From Sporosarcina sp. D27 (lineage in GTDB: Bacteria > Bacillota > Bacilli > Bacillales_A > Planococcaceae), in contig NZ_AZUC01000048.1 of assembly GCF_000586555.1 (NCBI RefSeq), forward strand, positions 1-64,000: 64,000 bases of DNA, given 5' to 3'. This document shows positions 49,540 through 57,966 of this stretch, in pieces; the first letter of the stretch is position 1; each line of letters starts with the position of its first letter. The notes under the pieces were generated by a model. That model was not told the DNA's origin. It saw only the letters and a list, made by a program, of their open reading frames with translations, and ran no database searches. The translations under genes were made by a program, and so were the position numbers.

Positions 49540-51831
49540 TCACTTTTTCGGAGTATAGATAGTTTTACTATTTCCATCAATGATTAATAATGATTTACCT
49601 GGTATTGTCTCGCCTTGATAATTAAATTCATCTTCTGAAAAATTGGCTACTACACTCAATGATTCACCATACTCAGTCATTTGGACAAGTCTATCCTCTG
49701 ATATAATTTTAAAATCCGTCATTTCTTTTGTTATAGCTTTCCTGCTAAAATTTGACCATACATTAGAATGTCTTACGATTGTTTCTTTATTTTTTTCCCA
49801 CTCGTGTTTATCTATATGATATAAGGGAGGGACATTATAGAGTACCTCATACAACATCCTATTTGTAATTTCATCTTCTACTTTTAAGGTTCCCCATCCC
49901 CACCAATAAGTCGTGATCACTGAATCGTTGTAAACCAACTTATACAATGGAATCGTGTAGTTTGAATCCATGAATAGCTTTTTGTACTTATCCTTTACAG
50001 GTATTTGTTTTGAAAACAGTTCTGGAACCCCACCTTGACTAGAATAATATCTGCCTACATAGTATTCACTTTCTTTATTTGTTTGCATATCCTCATCCAT
50101 CCAAGAAAATGATGGCATTTCTATCCCATGTGCGAAAGCAATTGTTTTGTTTGCAAAATCATTTCCACCTTCAGTTCCAACCACCATATCCCACTCTTTC
50201 TGCAGATACTCCATTCTCTTAATTCTAGACTGAATATCTTCACTCTCAGTGGTAATATGTTCTGGCGAATAGTCATCATAGATTTCTCCAGTGCCATCCG
50301 TGTCTAAAAACCATGAGTTAAACTTTAAGCCAGTATCTAAAATCGAAGTTATTCTTTCTTTTACACTGGGCATTGCAAGCGTTGGATTTAACTTTCTACC
50401 TTCACCTTGGAATCCTTCAATCTTATTGCCATCTTTATTAGTTACAGTTGCATTCTCGTAAAGTGAGGTATCCTTAAACTTAGCGGTTTCCCACTTCTCT
50501 TTACCTGGTTCATGGATTGAGTGATACGAATCATAGGGACCTATTAAATAGCCCAGCTTTTCCGCTTCTTTCACTAATTCTGGTTTAATAAATCCTTCTT
50601 GCCAGTCATCCAGTCCAATCCACATGTTTCCTAACCCTGAATTCTTCATATCCTTTATCACATCGACAGTATTTGCATTTGCCCACTTCTCTATTGGGTC
50701 AACTGCATTTCCAAGTTCGCTTTTAAACAATTTTTTATTCAGGTTAATTAACTCAACAGAATTTAGATTTTCTATTTTCCTGTTCAATAGTTTCTGTGTG
50801 TCTTTATCTATTTCAGTAAATATTTCAGGATTATAGAATCCCTTCAGTTGCATTACAGCACTTAAGCCTTTTACTATTCTATTTTCAGTGTATTTGTCTA
50901 CATAATCTAAATCATATAAGTCATCAAAGCCCGACGAGAGTTCTGATCCATCTTCAACTTCAGTAGTTAATAAACTCTGTATCCATATTTTCAGTTTTTC
51001 AGGTAAGTGTTCTCTCAGTTTAGTCCATTCTATATTTTCCTCTGAAATCACAGTTCTATCCCAAAAATAAGCATGGGGTGCACCGTAAAGTTTTTCAACA
51101 TTACTATTTTCTTCTGCCATATCAGCCAAGGTTTTGAATGCCCCTTGTTCGATTAAATAATTTTTATAAGCCTTTGCAACATCTACTGGATTTTTATCCG
51201 TTACATATATTCTAAAACCATATTTCTTCTGTTCATTAATCGATGGAAACTCATGATTATAAGTAAACTCAATTTGATTGTCTGTATTAAAATCAAGTTC
51301 ACTGTTATAAGGATTATTAATTATATAGACTAGCGAATACGTACTTTTATCGACTGCAAAAAACTGCATAGATAAAGACTCAATCACTTTCATTTTTTCT
51401 TCACTTAAATAATCCTTCCAAACAGAATCATTACTTGGAATATACTTCCCTTGATTTAACGGGAGCATATATGCATCGCCTGTCACTTTAGGCCATGCAA
51501 ACATGTTGTCCTTATCTTTGCTAGATTTTATAGTTACATCTACATACTTATCACTTTTCTTAATTTCAACATCAATATCCTTTTCTAAATAGGACCATGT
51601 AACAGTGTCTCCACTGTCTTCTAAATATGAAACTTCCATTTTCTCCAATGGTTCAGATACCCTTTCAGCAATTCCATTGGACTCCACCTCCAACGCTAGG
51701 GTCTCTGGATCCACATTAAAGTTAAAATCTAGATTGTTCTCTTTGCTTGGTACGTTTTTGTCATTCACACACACCGCAAGAACACTAGTTACCATTGCAG
51801 CTATTAACATGACTGGTAGTATTTTTTTCAT
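49540..51831 (-). CDS. Large glycoside hydrolase-like lipoprotein
   Basis: A 763-residue exported protein. After the signal sequence the cysteine at about residue 21 follows L-A-V, an atypical lipobox (Val at -1), so lipid attachment is uncertain. Residues about 30-215 are an N-terminal beta-sandwich; the rest resembles a TIM-barrel glycosidase: YGAPHAYFWDRTVI, GNMWIGLDDWQEGFIKPELV, YLIGPYDSYHSIHEPG, SWFLDTDGTGEIYDDYSPEH (candidate nucleophile Asp), WDMVVGTEGGNDFA (candidate acid Glu), SFSWMDEDM and VITTYWWGWGTLK. The layout recalls retaining alpha-glycosidases such as GH101-related proteins, but I cannot fix a family. It is last in a four-gene operon, 36 bases after the kinase gene. Confidence 0.72.
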   Translation of the reverse strand: MKKILPVMLIAAMVTSVLAVCVNDKNVPSKENNLDFNFNVDPETLALEVESNGIAERVSEPLEKMEVSYLEDSGDTVTWSYLEKDIDVEIKKSDKYVDVTIKSSKDKDNMFAWPKVTGDAYMLPLNQGKYIPSNDSVWKDYLSEEKMKVIESLSMQFFAVDKSTYSLVYIINNPYNSELDFNTDNQIEFTYNHEFPSINEQKKYGFRIYVTDKNPVDVAKAYKNYLIEQGAFKTLADMAEENSNVEKLYGAPHAYFWDRTVISEENIEWTKLREHLPEKLKIWIQSLLTTEVEDGSELSSGFDDLYDLDYVDKYTENRIVKGLSAVMQLKGFYNPEIFTEIDKDTQKLLNRKIENLNSVELINLNKKLFKSELGNAVDPIEKWANANTVDVIKDMKNSGLGNMWIGLDDWQEGFIKPELVKEAEKLGYLIGPYDSYHSIHEPGKEKWETAKFKDTSLYENATVTNKDGNKIEGFQGEGRKLNPTLAMPSVKERITSILDTGLKFNSWFLDTDGTGEIYDDYSPEHITTESEDIQSRIKRMEYLQKEWDMVVGTEGGNDFANKTIAFAHGIEMPSFSWMDEDMQTNKESEYYVGRYYSSQGGVPELFSKQIPVKDKYKKLFMDSNYTIPLYKLVYNDSVITTYWWGWGTLKVEDEITNRMLYEVLYNVPPLYHIDKHEWEKNKETIVRHSNVWSNFSRKAITKEMTDFKIISEDRLVQMTEYGESLSVVANFSEDEFNYQGETIPGKSLLIIDGNSKTIYTPKK

Positions 51832-51867
51832 GTATCACACCTCCACCAATAGAGTAATGGGAGTGCG

Positions 51868-53235
51868 TTACACGAATGTTACAAAAAACGCTAACCTATT
51901 ATCTTTTAACTTGAACCCATAATCTAGTTTGTGATTATCCAAAATGGTCTTGATAATAGGCAAGCCCAACCCTGTACCAGAAAGTTCCTTACTTCTTGAT
52001 TTTTCTAATACGTAAAAAGGTCTCCATATACTTTCTAAGTCGCCTTCGTCTATCTCCCCAACTCCGTTAGTAATTGTAAGATTCACGCCATTAGTATCTT
52101 TGGTTAACGATATCTCAATACTCTTGTCATTGGTATATTTAATAGCATTGGTAACCAAATTATCGAGTACAACATCTATCCCTTCTTGCTCAGCACAAAT
52201 AATATATTCCTTATCCACATCTATATTTAATGATAAGTCAATACAGTTTTCGTGTAGTATCAGCGTGTATTTTTCTGTAATGTCGATAATCCTTTTCCCT
52301 ATATCAAAATCACATTTTTTTAATGAACTACTTTCTAACTCTGCCCAGAACAAAAGCTTCCCTATCAATAAATCCATTTTCTCTATCTGCTCTTCAATTA
52401 CATCCCTATACGTTCCGTCATCTAAACCGTCCACTATACCTTGTTCATACACTTTCACTATGGATAGTGGCGTTTTTAACTCGTGGGACACATCTGACAT
52501 TAATTCTCTCAATCTCTTATTTTGAACACTGATCTCATTATGGGCTTTCTCTAATTTCTCACTCATACTATTTATGCTTTTTGCAAGATCGCCTACCTCA
52601 TCATTGGTGTTAATCTCTTCTTTCCTAAATTTCAAACTGGCTATATCCTGAGACAAACCTTTCAAGGATTTTAAAGGACTTGTAATCTTATTTGATAGAA
52701 TTACCACTAAAAAAATTATCAATAATACTGAAATAGTCATCAGCACTATATTAAATCGATTGATAATCAGGACTGTTTCTTCCATATGTGGTAATGGCAA
52801 CGCTATGGCAATAATAAAATGATCTATTTTTATAAATTTCGTTAAAACTTTATATTTACTTACACCTTGATCATATATTTTATTTACACTATTGTTCTGC
52901 AAAGTATTTAACGTATTTTCCGTAATCCAAAATTTATTTAGCTTTAAATTCTTCATTTCAAATTCTGATTTTATGCTCTCATTTAGTTGATTTAAATTGC
53001 TATTAACTTCTGAATATACAATAGTTACAGCGTGTTCCTCTTCTATACGTTCCAAGTCACTCACAAAATCATTTTCGGGAACACTACGTATATCGTTCGC
53101 TACCTCGTTTAAAATCTTTCTTTGCTCATAAATATAATATCTGTCTACCAAGAAGATATTTGCTACTATTGAAAATATAAAAGTGCAAATTACAATGGAT
53201 GAAACACCAACTGAAAATTTGGTCCCGATTTTAAT
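51868..53235 (-). CDS. Sensor histidine kinase
   Basis: Membrane sensor kinase of about 455 residues: N-terminal helix, extracytoplasmic domain of about 130 residues, second helix (about 160-185), HAMP (about 188-240), a coiled coil, HisKA with SDVSHELKTPLSIVKVYE (phospho-His), and the ATPase domain with N box NLVTNAIKYT, and GTGLGLPIIKTIL. The start is unusual. No ATG fits; ggaggtg stands seven bases before an ATT at 53235 that overlaps the upstream regulator stop as ATTAA, giving a protein starting (M)KIGTKFSVGV, as kinases usually do. TTG at 53295 and GTG at 53265 are alternatives without good sites. Confidence 0.88.
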   Translation of the reverse strand: MKIGTKFSVGVSSIVICTFIFSIVANIFLVDRYYIYEQRKILNEVANDIRSVPENDFVSDLERIEEEHAVTIVYSEVNSNLNQLNESIKSEFEMKNLKLNKFWITENTLNTLQNNSVNKIYDQGVSKYKVLTKFIKIDHFIIAIALPLPHMEETVLIINRFNIVLMTISVLLIIFLVVILSNKITSPLKSLKGLSQDIASLKFRKEEINTNDEVGDLAKSINSMSEKLEKAHNEISVQNKRLRELMSDVSHELKTPLSIVKVYEQGIVDGLDDGTYRDVIEEQIEKMDLLIGKLLFWAELESSSLKKCDFDIGKRIIDITEKYTLILHENCIDLSLNIDVDKEYIICAEQEGIDVVLDNLVTNAIKYTNDKSIEISLTKDTNGVNLTITNGVGEIDEGDLESIWRPFYVLEKSRSKELSGTGLGLPIIKTILDNHKLDYGFKLKDNRLAFFVTFV

Positions 53236-53878
53236 CTTTCTGCACCTCCAAGCAATAGCCCACACCCCTGTAAGTTTTGATAATATCAGTACCAATTTTA
53301 GTTCTTAGTCTCCTGATATGGGTATCGACTGTTCGAGGATCACCATCATAATCCATGCCCCAAACCCGATTAATAAGCGTTTCTCTTGATAGGATAACTC
53401 CTTTATTTCTACTAAAAAACAGCAACAAATCGTATTCAATCTTGGTCAGCTGCAATAGTTCTTCATGCTTGTACGCTTTTTTTTCATTTTCCATTATCCT
53501 AATATCGCTTACTTTAATTTCTTTGCTACTATTTATAAGTTTTTTAGCCCTTAATAACAATATTTGTGGATCAAATGGCTTCCTGATATAATCGTCAGCC
53601 CCACTATGTAAAGCCTTTAGTTCATCTTGATTTTGACCTTTCGCTGTTAGTAGCAGAACTTTGGTTTGACTATTGTCCTTTATATATTTACATACGTCTA
53701 TGCCATCAATTTTCGGCATCATCCAATCTATAATAGCCAACTCGATCTTGGACGATTCCATTATATCCAAGGCTTCCTGACCGTCATTAGCCGTCAGGAC
53801 ATTAAAACCTTCTTTAGTAAAATAGGCAGAAAGTATCTTTAGCATTTGCGGCTCATCATCTGCGATTAAGATAGTCAA
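53231..53878 (-). CDS. OmpR/PhoB-type response regulator
   Basis: A 215-residue two-domain regulator. Receiver: acidic pair in LIADDEP, phospho-acceptor Asp51 in IIDWMMPKIDG, Thr in LLLTAKG and Lys100 in IRKPFD. C-terminal winged helix: LLQLTKIEYDLLLFFSRNKG, LSRETLINRVWGMDYDGDPR, TVDTHIRRLRTKIG and YRGVGYCL. It is coupled to the downstream kinase by overlapping stop and start. It sits 25 bases after the metallophosphoesterase gene, so the operon runs phosphoesterase, regulator, kinase, glycosidase-like lipoprotein. Ribosome site gggggaat. Confidence 0.95.
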   Translation of the reverse strand: MTILIADDEPQMLKILSAYFTKEGFNVLTANDGQEALDIMESSKIELAIIDWMMPKIDGIDVCKYIKDNSQTKVLLLTAKGQNQDELKALHSGADDYIRKPFDPQILLLRAKKLINSSKEIKVSDIRIMENEKKAYKHEELLQLTKIEYDLLLFFSRNKGVILSRETLINRVWGMDYDGDPRTVDTHIRRLRTKIGTDIIKTYRGVGYCLEVQKD

Positions 53879-53903
53879 TTTCCATTCCCCCTAAGCAATA
53901 ATT

Positions 53904-54740
53904 TTATATAGTCAAATCGAAAACTGATAACTCCGGTGGGTTCAGAAATCTCACGGTTATTCTCGTAGTACCGATTCCACTATTCACATACAAATAGTTG
54001 TCGTCCGCTAGCTGGTACATTCCTTTTGTGTATATTCTAGCTAAGGGTGGCGTTACTAAATGGCCCAAAAACGGGACAACGACTTGTCCACCGTGACTGT
54101 GGCCCGCCAAAGCCAAATCAAATCGATCAGCCTTTATATTGTCTACAAGATCCGGGTCATGTAGCAATAGCAACTTGTCTCCCTTATCGTCAACACCTGT
54201 ATACGCTTTTTCAATATCTGGGTGCCCAAGCATCGCATCGTCTAATCCTATAATTGTTATTTTTTGTCCACTATCCAGCTCGATAGCGCTATTCTGATTT
54301 TTAAGCAACTTAAATCCTGATTCACTCATAATATTTTCATAAAATCTGACCCCACCGCCTCCATAGTCATGGTTTCCCCAAACAGCATATTTACCATATC
54401 TACTTCGTAGTTTACCCAAAATATCACTTATTTCTGACCTTCCTTCGAAGGCAGATGGTACATCTATCAAATCACCCGTAAAAGCGATGATGTCAGGTTC
54501 AAGCTCATTTACTCTTTCGACCAATTTCTCAAGCTGCTGTAATGAATAATTAGGACCCAAATGCACATCTGAAAACTGAACAACTCTGATAGAATCTCTA
54601 CCTTCAGATGATAGCTCTACTTCAAATTCCCTTGTCACCAAACGTTTTGGCTCTATTTTAAATGCATAAAAAATGATCCCAACTACAACTATACTTAAGA
54701 TGAAAGAGCATTTGATAACTCTCCAAATTATTCTTTTCAA
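53904..54740 (-). CDS. Membrane-anchored metallophosphoesterase (YkuE/YaeI-like)
   Basis: A 278-residue calcineurin-like phosphoesterase with an N-terminal anchor (CSFILSIVVVGIIFYAF). The metal ligands are in VVQFSDVHLGPN, IIAFTGDLIDVP, AVWGNHDYGGGG, KLLLLHDPD and LALAGHSHGGQV, all intact. Homologues act on lipid-linked phosphates such as UDP-diacylglucosamine (YaeI) or other membrane substrates; the site here faces outward if the anchor is a signal anchor. It is first gene of the operon with the two-component system. No promoter was identified. Confidence 0.92.
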   Translation of the reverse strand: MKRIIWRVIKCSFILSIVVVGIIFYAFKIEPKRLVTREFEVELSSEGRDSIRVVQFSDVHLGPNYSLQQLEKLVERVNELEPDIIAFTGDLIDVPSAFEGRSEISDILGKLRSRYGKYAVWGNHDYGGGGVRFYENIMSESGFKLLKNQNSAIELDSGQKITIIGLDDAMLGHPDIEKAYTGVDDKGDKLLLLHDPDLVDNIKADRFDLALAGHSHGGQVVVPFLGHLVTPPLARIYTKGMYQLADDNYLYVNSGIGTTRITVRFLNPPELSVFDLTI

Positions 54741-54817
54741 AGTTTCACTACCTTCCTACTGTCTAAAGACTAACTACTACTACGATACATTCTCTGTGTG
54801 ACACCAATGTTACGAGC

Positions 54818-54845
54818 AAAAAACCACACCTCTAACGGCTGTGGC
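54818..54845 (-). terminator. Terminator behind a gene relic
   Basis: On the minus strand ccacagccgttagaggtgtg then gttttttg forms a hairpin with six T, directly after the TGA that ends the relic. Confidence 0.8.
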
Positions 54846-54848
54846 AGT

Positions 54849-55212
54849 TCAATCTCCTGTGTATTTATATTCCTTGTAGTTGCGTTCAAGAACTTTCATC
54901 GATTCTTCACTTGTTATAAGTCGTTTGTTTTTCACTGCATTGATCGAAGTGAGTAAGATTGCACGTTCCTGCACAAGATTAAAGGGAAAATTATTAGAGG
55001 ATTTGTCACCCCATCATAGAATAGGGAATAGTAGCTTTAACTAGGCGTCCCTGACCGTGCTTTTCAGCTAGATCACCTGGCTACCAAACAAATTCAGGGG
55101 GATTCAGGCAGTTAAAAAGTTCAGAACTCTCATTTACCATGTGATTTCGAAGAAGGGATGATTGAACTTCATCTTTCTGGACTTTTAGCCGAGCCCTCCG
55201 AAAGGTAAAGCC
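54849..55212 (-). pseudogene. Decayed gene of unknown family
   Basis: On the minus strand a protein-like sequence runs with breaks: GFTFRRARLKVQKDEVQSSL, LRNHMVNESSELFNCLNPPE, FVW, TAG, PGDLAEKHGQGRLVKATIPY, SMMG, TGA, and then in the next frame NFPFNLVQERAILLTSINAV, KNKRLITSEESMKVLERNYK, EYKYTGD and TGA, followed by a terminator. Two in-frame stops and a frame change show it is not functional. I do not recognise the family; the last segment is the most convincing. Confidence 0.5.
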
Positions 55213-55321
55213 AAAATGGAAAAAGAAGATCACTCTCTTTTTGCGTGGACTATAACAATGGTTCTATTATTATGAAATTCATTCATATAATTAATAAAAC
55301 ATTTTGAGAGGAGGATTTTAT
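55213..55321 (+). other. Leader of the DoxX gene
   Basis: AT-rich spacer with no gene; a strong gaggagg lies at 55309-55315 for the DoxX start. Confidence 0.4.
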
Positions 55322-55666
55322 ATGGAAATAATATTAAATGTTCTACAAGGTGTATTAATATTTTTATTTCTATTTGCAGGGTTTGGAAAAGTAACAGGTT
55401 CCCAAATGCATATAGAGAATTTTAATACTTGGGGACTCCCGCAATGGTTTAGGGTGGTAACAGGCATTATTGAAGTAGCTGGTGCTGCACTACTAATCAT
55501 CGGGTATTGGGTACCAATCTCAGTACTTATTGGGGCACTTTTACTTGGTATTACAGGAGTCGGTGGTATTTTAACACATATTCGTATGAAGGATTCATTT
55601 AAAGAAACAGCAATGATTTTATTACTTACAATTCTATCATTCATAGTATTCTTTATGAATTTATAA
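55322..55666 (+). CDS. DoxX family membrane protein
   Basis: A 114-residue four-helix membrane protein of the DoxX/DoxX-like family. Helix 1 is followed by FAGFGKVTGSQMHIENFNTW and the typical GLPQWFRVVTGIIEVAGAAL segment with conserved Gly and Glu in helix 2. Relatives take part in membrane redox and thiosulfate or thiol homeostasis, but many are uncharacterised. The ATG at 55322 has gaggagg seven bases upstream; an in-frame ATA/GTG-like extension to 55304 is not supported. Ends in a terminator shared with the convergent cueP gene. Confidence 0.9.
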   Translation: MEIILNVLQGVLIFLFLFAGFGKVTGSQMHIENFNTWGLPQWFRVVTGIIEVAGAALLIIGYWVPISVLIGALLLGITGVGGILTHIRMKDSFKETAMILLLTILSFIVFFMNL

Positions 55667-55740
55667 ATATTTTAAAAATTATGGCAGCAAAACAATTACG
55701 GATTATTCTAGTATACGATTAGTAGAAGATACATAAAAAA

Positions 55741-55785
55741 GGATAGAGAAGGCAGATATCACTCCTGCCTTCTCTATCCTTTTTT
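55741..55785. terminator. Bidirectional terminator between doxX and cueP
   Basis: ggatagagaaggcag / ctgccttctctatcc 15-base perfect stem with A and T runs on both sides. Confidence 0.93.
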
Positions 55786-55823
55786 GGTTCATAACATATT
55801 AGTACATTCACGGCTTTTTTTCT

Positions 55824-56363
55824 TTAGGTTAGCTGCATCGTTGTGATACAAGTATTATCGCCTTCAAAAGTAGAGATTTCAGATTCTACTGCTTTGCCGT
55901 CATACTCGATTTTCACTTGATATGTTTGATCCCTCGGTAACCACAGGTCAATAAACCCATTTTCTAAAGAAGCCATTGTTTCATCCACCACTACATTGCC
56001 TTCTTGATCCTGGATATGCACATCGAAGTCTTTTTCAACCAGTTCCCCTTGGCACCCCGTTAAACTGTGGATAGCACATTCATGTGTCGTTTCAACAAAA
56101 GGTGCAATTGAAACAAAAAACTCGTCCTTAGGAAGGTCAAAGGAAATCTTTTTACCATTATCAGTAACAAGTAGCTCATGTGATGTAATAGATGCAGTTA
56201 CCTCATCAAACGTGCCAACACTATACGCATGGACTTGTTCTTTTATATCTTGTTTTTCCTCATTTTGTTTTCCCTCTTCTTGCGGTGCACTACTATCATT
56301 GCTACAAGCTACTAACACTAAGCTTAGTAATGTACCCATTATTAAAAGCAGAGCTTTTTTCAT
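55824..56363 (-). CDS. cueP: CueP family copper-binding lipoprotein
   Basis: Exported copper-binding protein, 179 residues, anchored through lipobox LVAC (Cys20). The CueP signature is clear: FVETTHECAIHSLTGCQGEL with Cys96 and Cys104, a strand core (KDFDVHIQDQEGNVVVDETM, NGFIDLWLPRDQTYQVKIEY) and the terminal DNTCITTMQLT with Cys172. Those three cysteines are the ones shown to hold copper in Salmonella CueP. It should buffer or reduce copper outside the membrane. No copper exporter or copper regulator is adjacent. The ATG is preceded by gagtggaata, a weak site. Confidence 0.93.
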   Translation of the reverse strand: MKKALLLIMGTLLSLVLVACSNDSSAPQEEGKQNEEKQDIKEQVHAYSVGTFDEVTASITSHELLVTDNGKKISFDLPKDEFFVSIAPFVETTHECAIHSLTGCQGELVEKDFDVHIQDQEGNVVVDETMASLENGFIDLWLPRDQTYQVKIEYDGKAVESEISTFEGDNTCITTMQLT

Positions 56364-56814
56364 TTATTATTCCACTCCAATTTCTTATATTGAAAAAATT
56401 AGCTACGTTCATTTTATCATATATTCACTTGAATAGTCAGTTTTCACCAAATGTTCATGAATTTAAAAGGGGGATTATTCTCCACTCCCCCCTCATAGCA
56501 ACCCCCTTCAAAATATGAGATAATCAATACAACAGAACCAACGTACTAAACATGAAAAATCGAGGTGCCATCATGAAACCGGTTATACTATTATATGGAT
56601 AATATTGTTCAAAGTAGGTTCTTGACTTGAAAAAACATTCTAACACCTTGTTTGCCAAGAAGGAATAGGACATATAAATGTTCGACTATATGAAAGGAAA
56701 AGTCGAATAAAAAAGGAATAATAGGTATAAAGTTAAAGATTTTTCTTGGGTTTGTGAAAAAATGTACTTAAGCTAAACGGGCAGGATAGTTTAAGTGTAT
56801 TTCTTCACAACAAC
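56364..56814. other. Intergenic region before the lnu attenuator
   Basis: About 450 AT-rich bases. Apart from the upstream region of cueP, no gene, repeat or structured element could be supported here. Confidence 0.4.
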
Positions 56815-56843
56815 TTGTACTTTGAACTATGAAGTGTTAATAT
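56815..56843 (+). promoter_or_regulatory. Candidate promoter of the lnu leader transcript
   Basis: TTGTAC (56815-56820), a 17-base spacer and TAATAT (56838-56843). It would place the RNA start about 56850, just before the leader ribosome site. Confidence 0.5.
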
Positions 56844-56863
56844 ACTATTAATCGAAAGGAGAG

Positions 56864-57066
56864 ATGGGTGGACAATGAAGAACTAATCTAATTTTTAACA
56901 ATTGAAATAGTATATTTCAGTTTAAAAACTTAGGATTAGTTTGCCCATTTTTTCATATACTAAATAAATGTAAGACTGAATAGCTAAAAAGGCTACTTAG
57001 TTTTATTTGAGTATCGTAAAGAGTGACATGACTAATCCTTCCAACATTATATGGGAGGATTTTTTA
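56864..57066 (+). promoter_or_regulatory. Attenuator with competing hairpins upstream of lnu
   Basis: Hairpin 1: gggtgg...aactaatc (56866-56888) pairs with gattagtt...ccc (56934-56946) and is followed by ttttttc, a terminator. Hairpin 2: aatccttcc (57031-57039) pairs with gggaggatt (57053-57061 region) and is followed by tttttt. In addition ggattag (56933-56939) can pair with ctaatcc (57029-57035), which would break both. This gives mutually exclusive folds controlled by leader translation. Confidence 0.7.
56868..56891 (+). CDS. Seven-residue leader peptide of the lnu gene
   Basis: aaggag at 56856-56861 is followed seven bases later by GTG and the frame MDNEELI then TAA. An ATG at 56864 giving a four-codon frame is an alternative but lies too close to the site. 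The last codons fall in the 5' arm of the first hairpin, so a ribosome stalled here by an antibiotic would open that hairpin. This is the classic design of translation-dependent attenuation for ribosome-targeting drugs. Confidence 0.6.
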   Translation: MDNEELI

Positions 57067-57106
57067 TTATTCTCCCAGAATCAAAATAAAGAAAGAAGGA
57101 ATCGAA

Positions 57107-57910
57107 TTGTTAAAACAAAAAGAACTAATGGCAAGGGTTAAGGAACTTGTCCAGTCAGATGAACGAATATCTGCTTGTATGATGTATGGGTCTTTTACAA
57201 AAGGAGAGGGAGATCAATACTCTGATATAGAATATTATGTTTTTCTGAAAGATGATACAATTTCCACCTTTGATTCAGCAAAATGGCTAAATGAAGTCGC
57301 TTCCTACCATTTACTCTATCAAAATGAGTACGGTACGGAAGTAGTAATTTTTGAAAATCTAATACGTGGTGAATTTCATTTCCTTTCCGAAAGCGAAATG
57401 AATATTATTCCTTCATTCAAAGAATCAGGCTACATTCCTGACACAAAAGCAATGTTTATTTATGATGAAACAGGACAATTAGAATTGTATTTATCAGGGT
57501 TGGAAGGTTCGGGACCAAATAGACTTACAGAAGAAAACGTAAATTTTTTATTGAATAATTTTTCCAACCTATGGTTAATGGGGATTAATGTTCTTAAAAG
57601 AGGGGAATATGCACGTTCACTGGAAATTTTATCTCAATTACAAAAAAATATACTGCAACTCATTCGAATTGCGGAAGAAAATGCCGATAATTGGTTTAAT
57701 ATGACAAAGAATCTTGAAAAAGAAATTAGTCCTGAAAACTATGAAAAGTTTAAAAAGACTACTGCCCGATTAAATGAATTAGAACTATATGAAGCCTATA
57801 AGAACTCTTTGCTTCTCGTTATGGAATTTCGAAATCTTGTTGAAAAACAGTATCAGTTAACCGTTAGCAATGATTTTTTCGAAAAACTGTTACATTATAT
57901 GAATGAATAG
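57107..57910 (+). CDS. lnu: Lincosamide nucleotidyltransferase, Lnu(B)-like
   Basis: A 267-residue nucleotidyltransferase that should adenylylate lincomycin/clindamycin. Length and sequence follow Lnu(B) closely from memory: the start MLKQKEL, CMMYGSFTKGEGDQYSDIEY with the Gly-Ser and Asp-x-Glu metal motif (Gly28, Ser29, Asp40, Glu42), EYGTEVVIFENLIRGEFHFL, IIPSFKESGYIPDTKAM, RLTEENVNFLLNNFSNLWLM and GINVLKRGEYARSLEILSQL. Many scattered substitutions show it is a distinct variant rather than the clinical allele. The start is TTG with agaagga upstream. An attenuator precedes it. It has the low GC of its surroundings, consistent with transfer. Confidence 0.92.
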   Translation: MLKQKELMARVKELVQSDERISACMMYGSFTKGEGDQYSDIEYYVFLKDDTISTFDSAKWLNEVASYHLLYQNEYGTEVVIFENLIRGEFHFLSESEMNIIPSFKESGYIPDTKAMFIYDETGQLELYLSGLEGSGPNRLTEENVNFLLNNFSNLWLMGINVLKRGEYARSLEILSQLQKNILQLIRIAEENADNWFNMTKNLEKEISPENYEKFKKTTARLNELELYEAYKNSLLLVMEFRNLVEKQYQLTVSNDFFEKLLHYMNE

Positions 57911-57966
57911 AAAAAAACTTATTGTGCTATCGGGTGCTTAATACAAAAAGGAAGGTGAGTGAGAGA

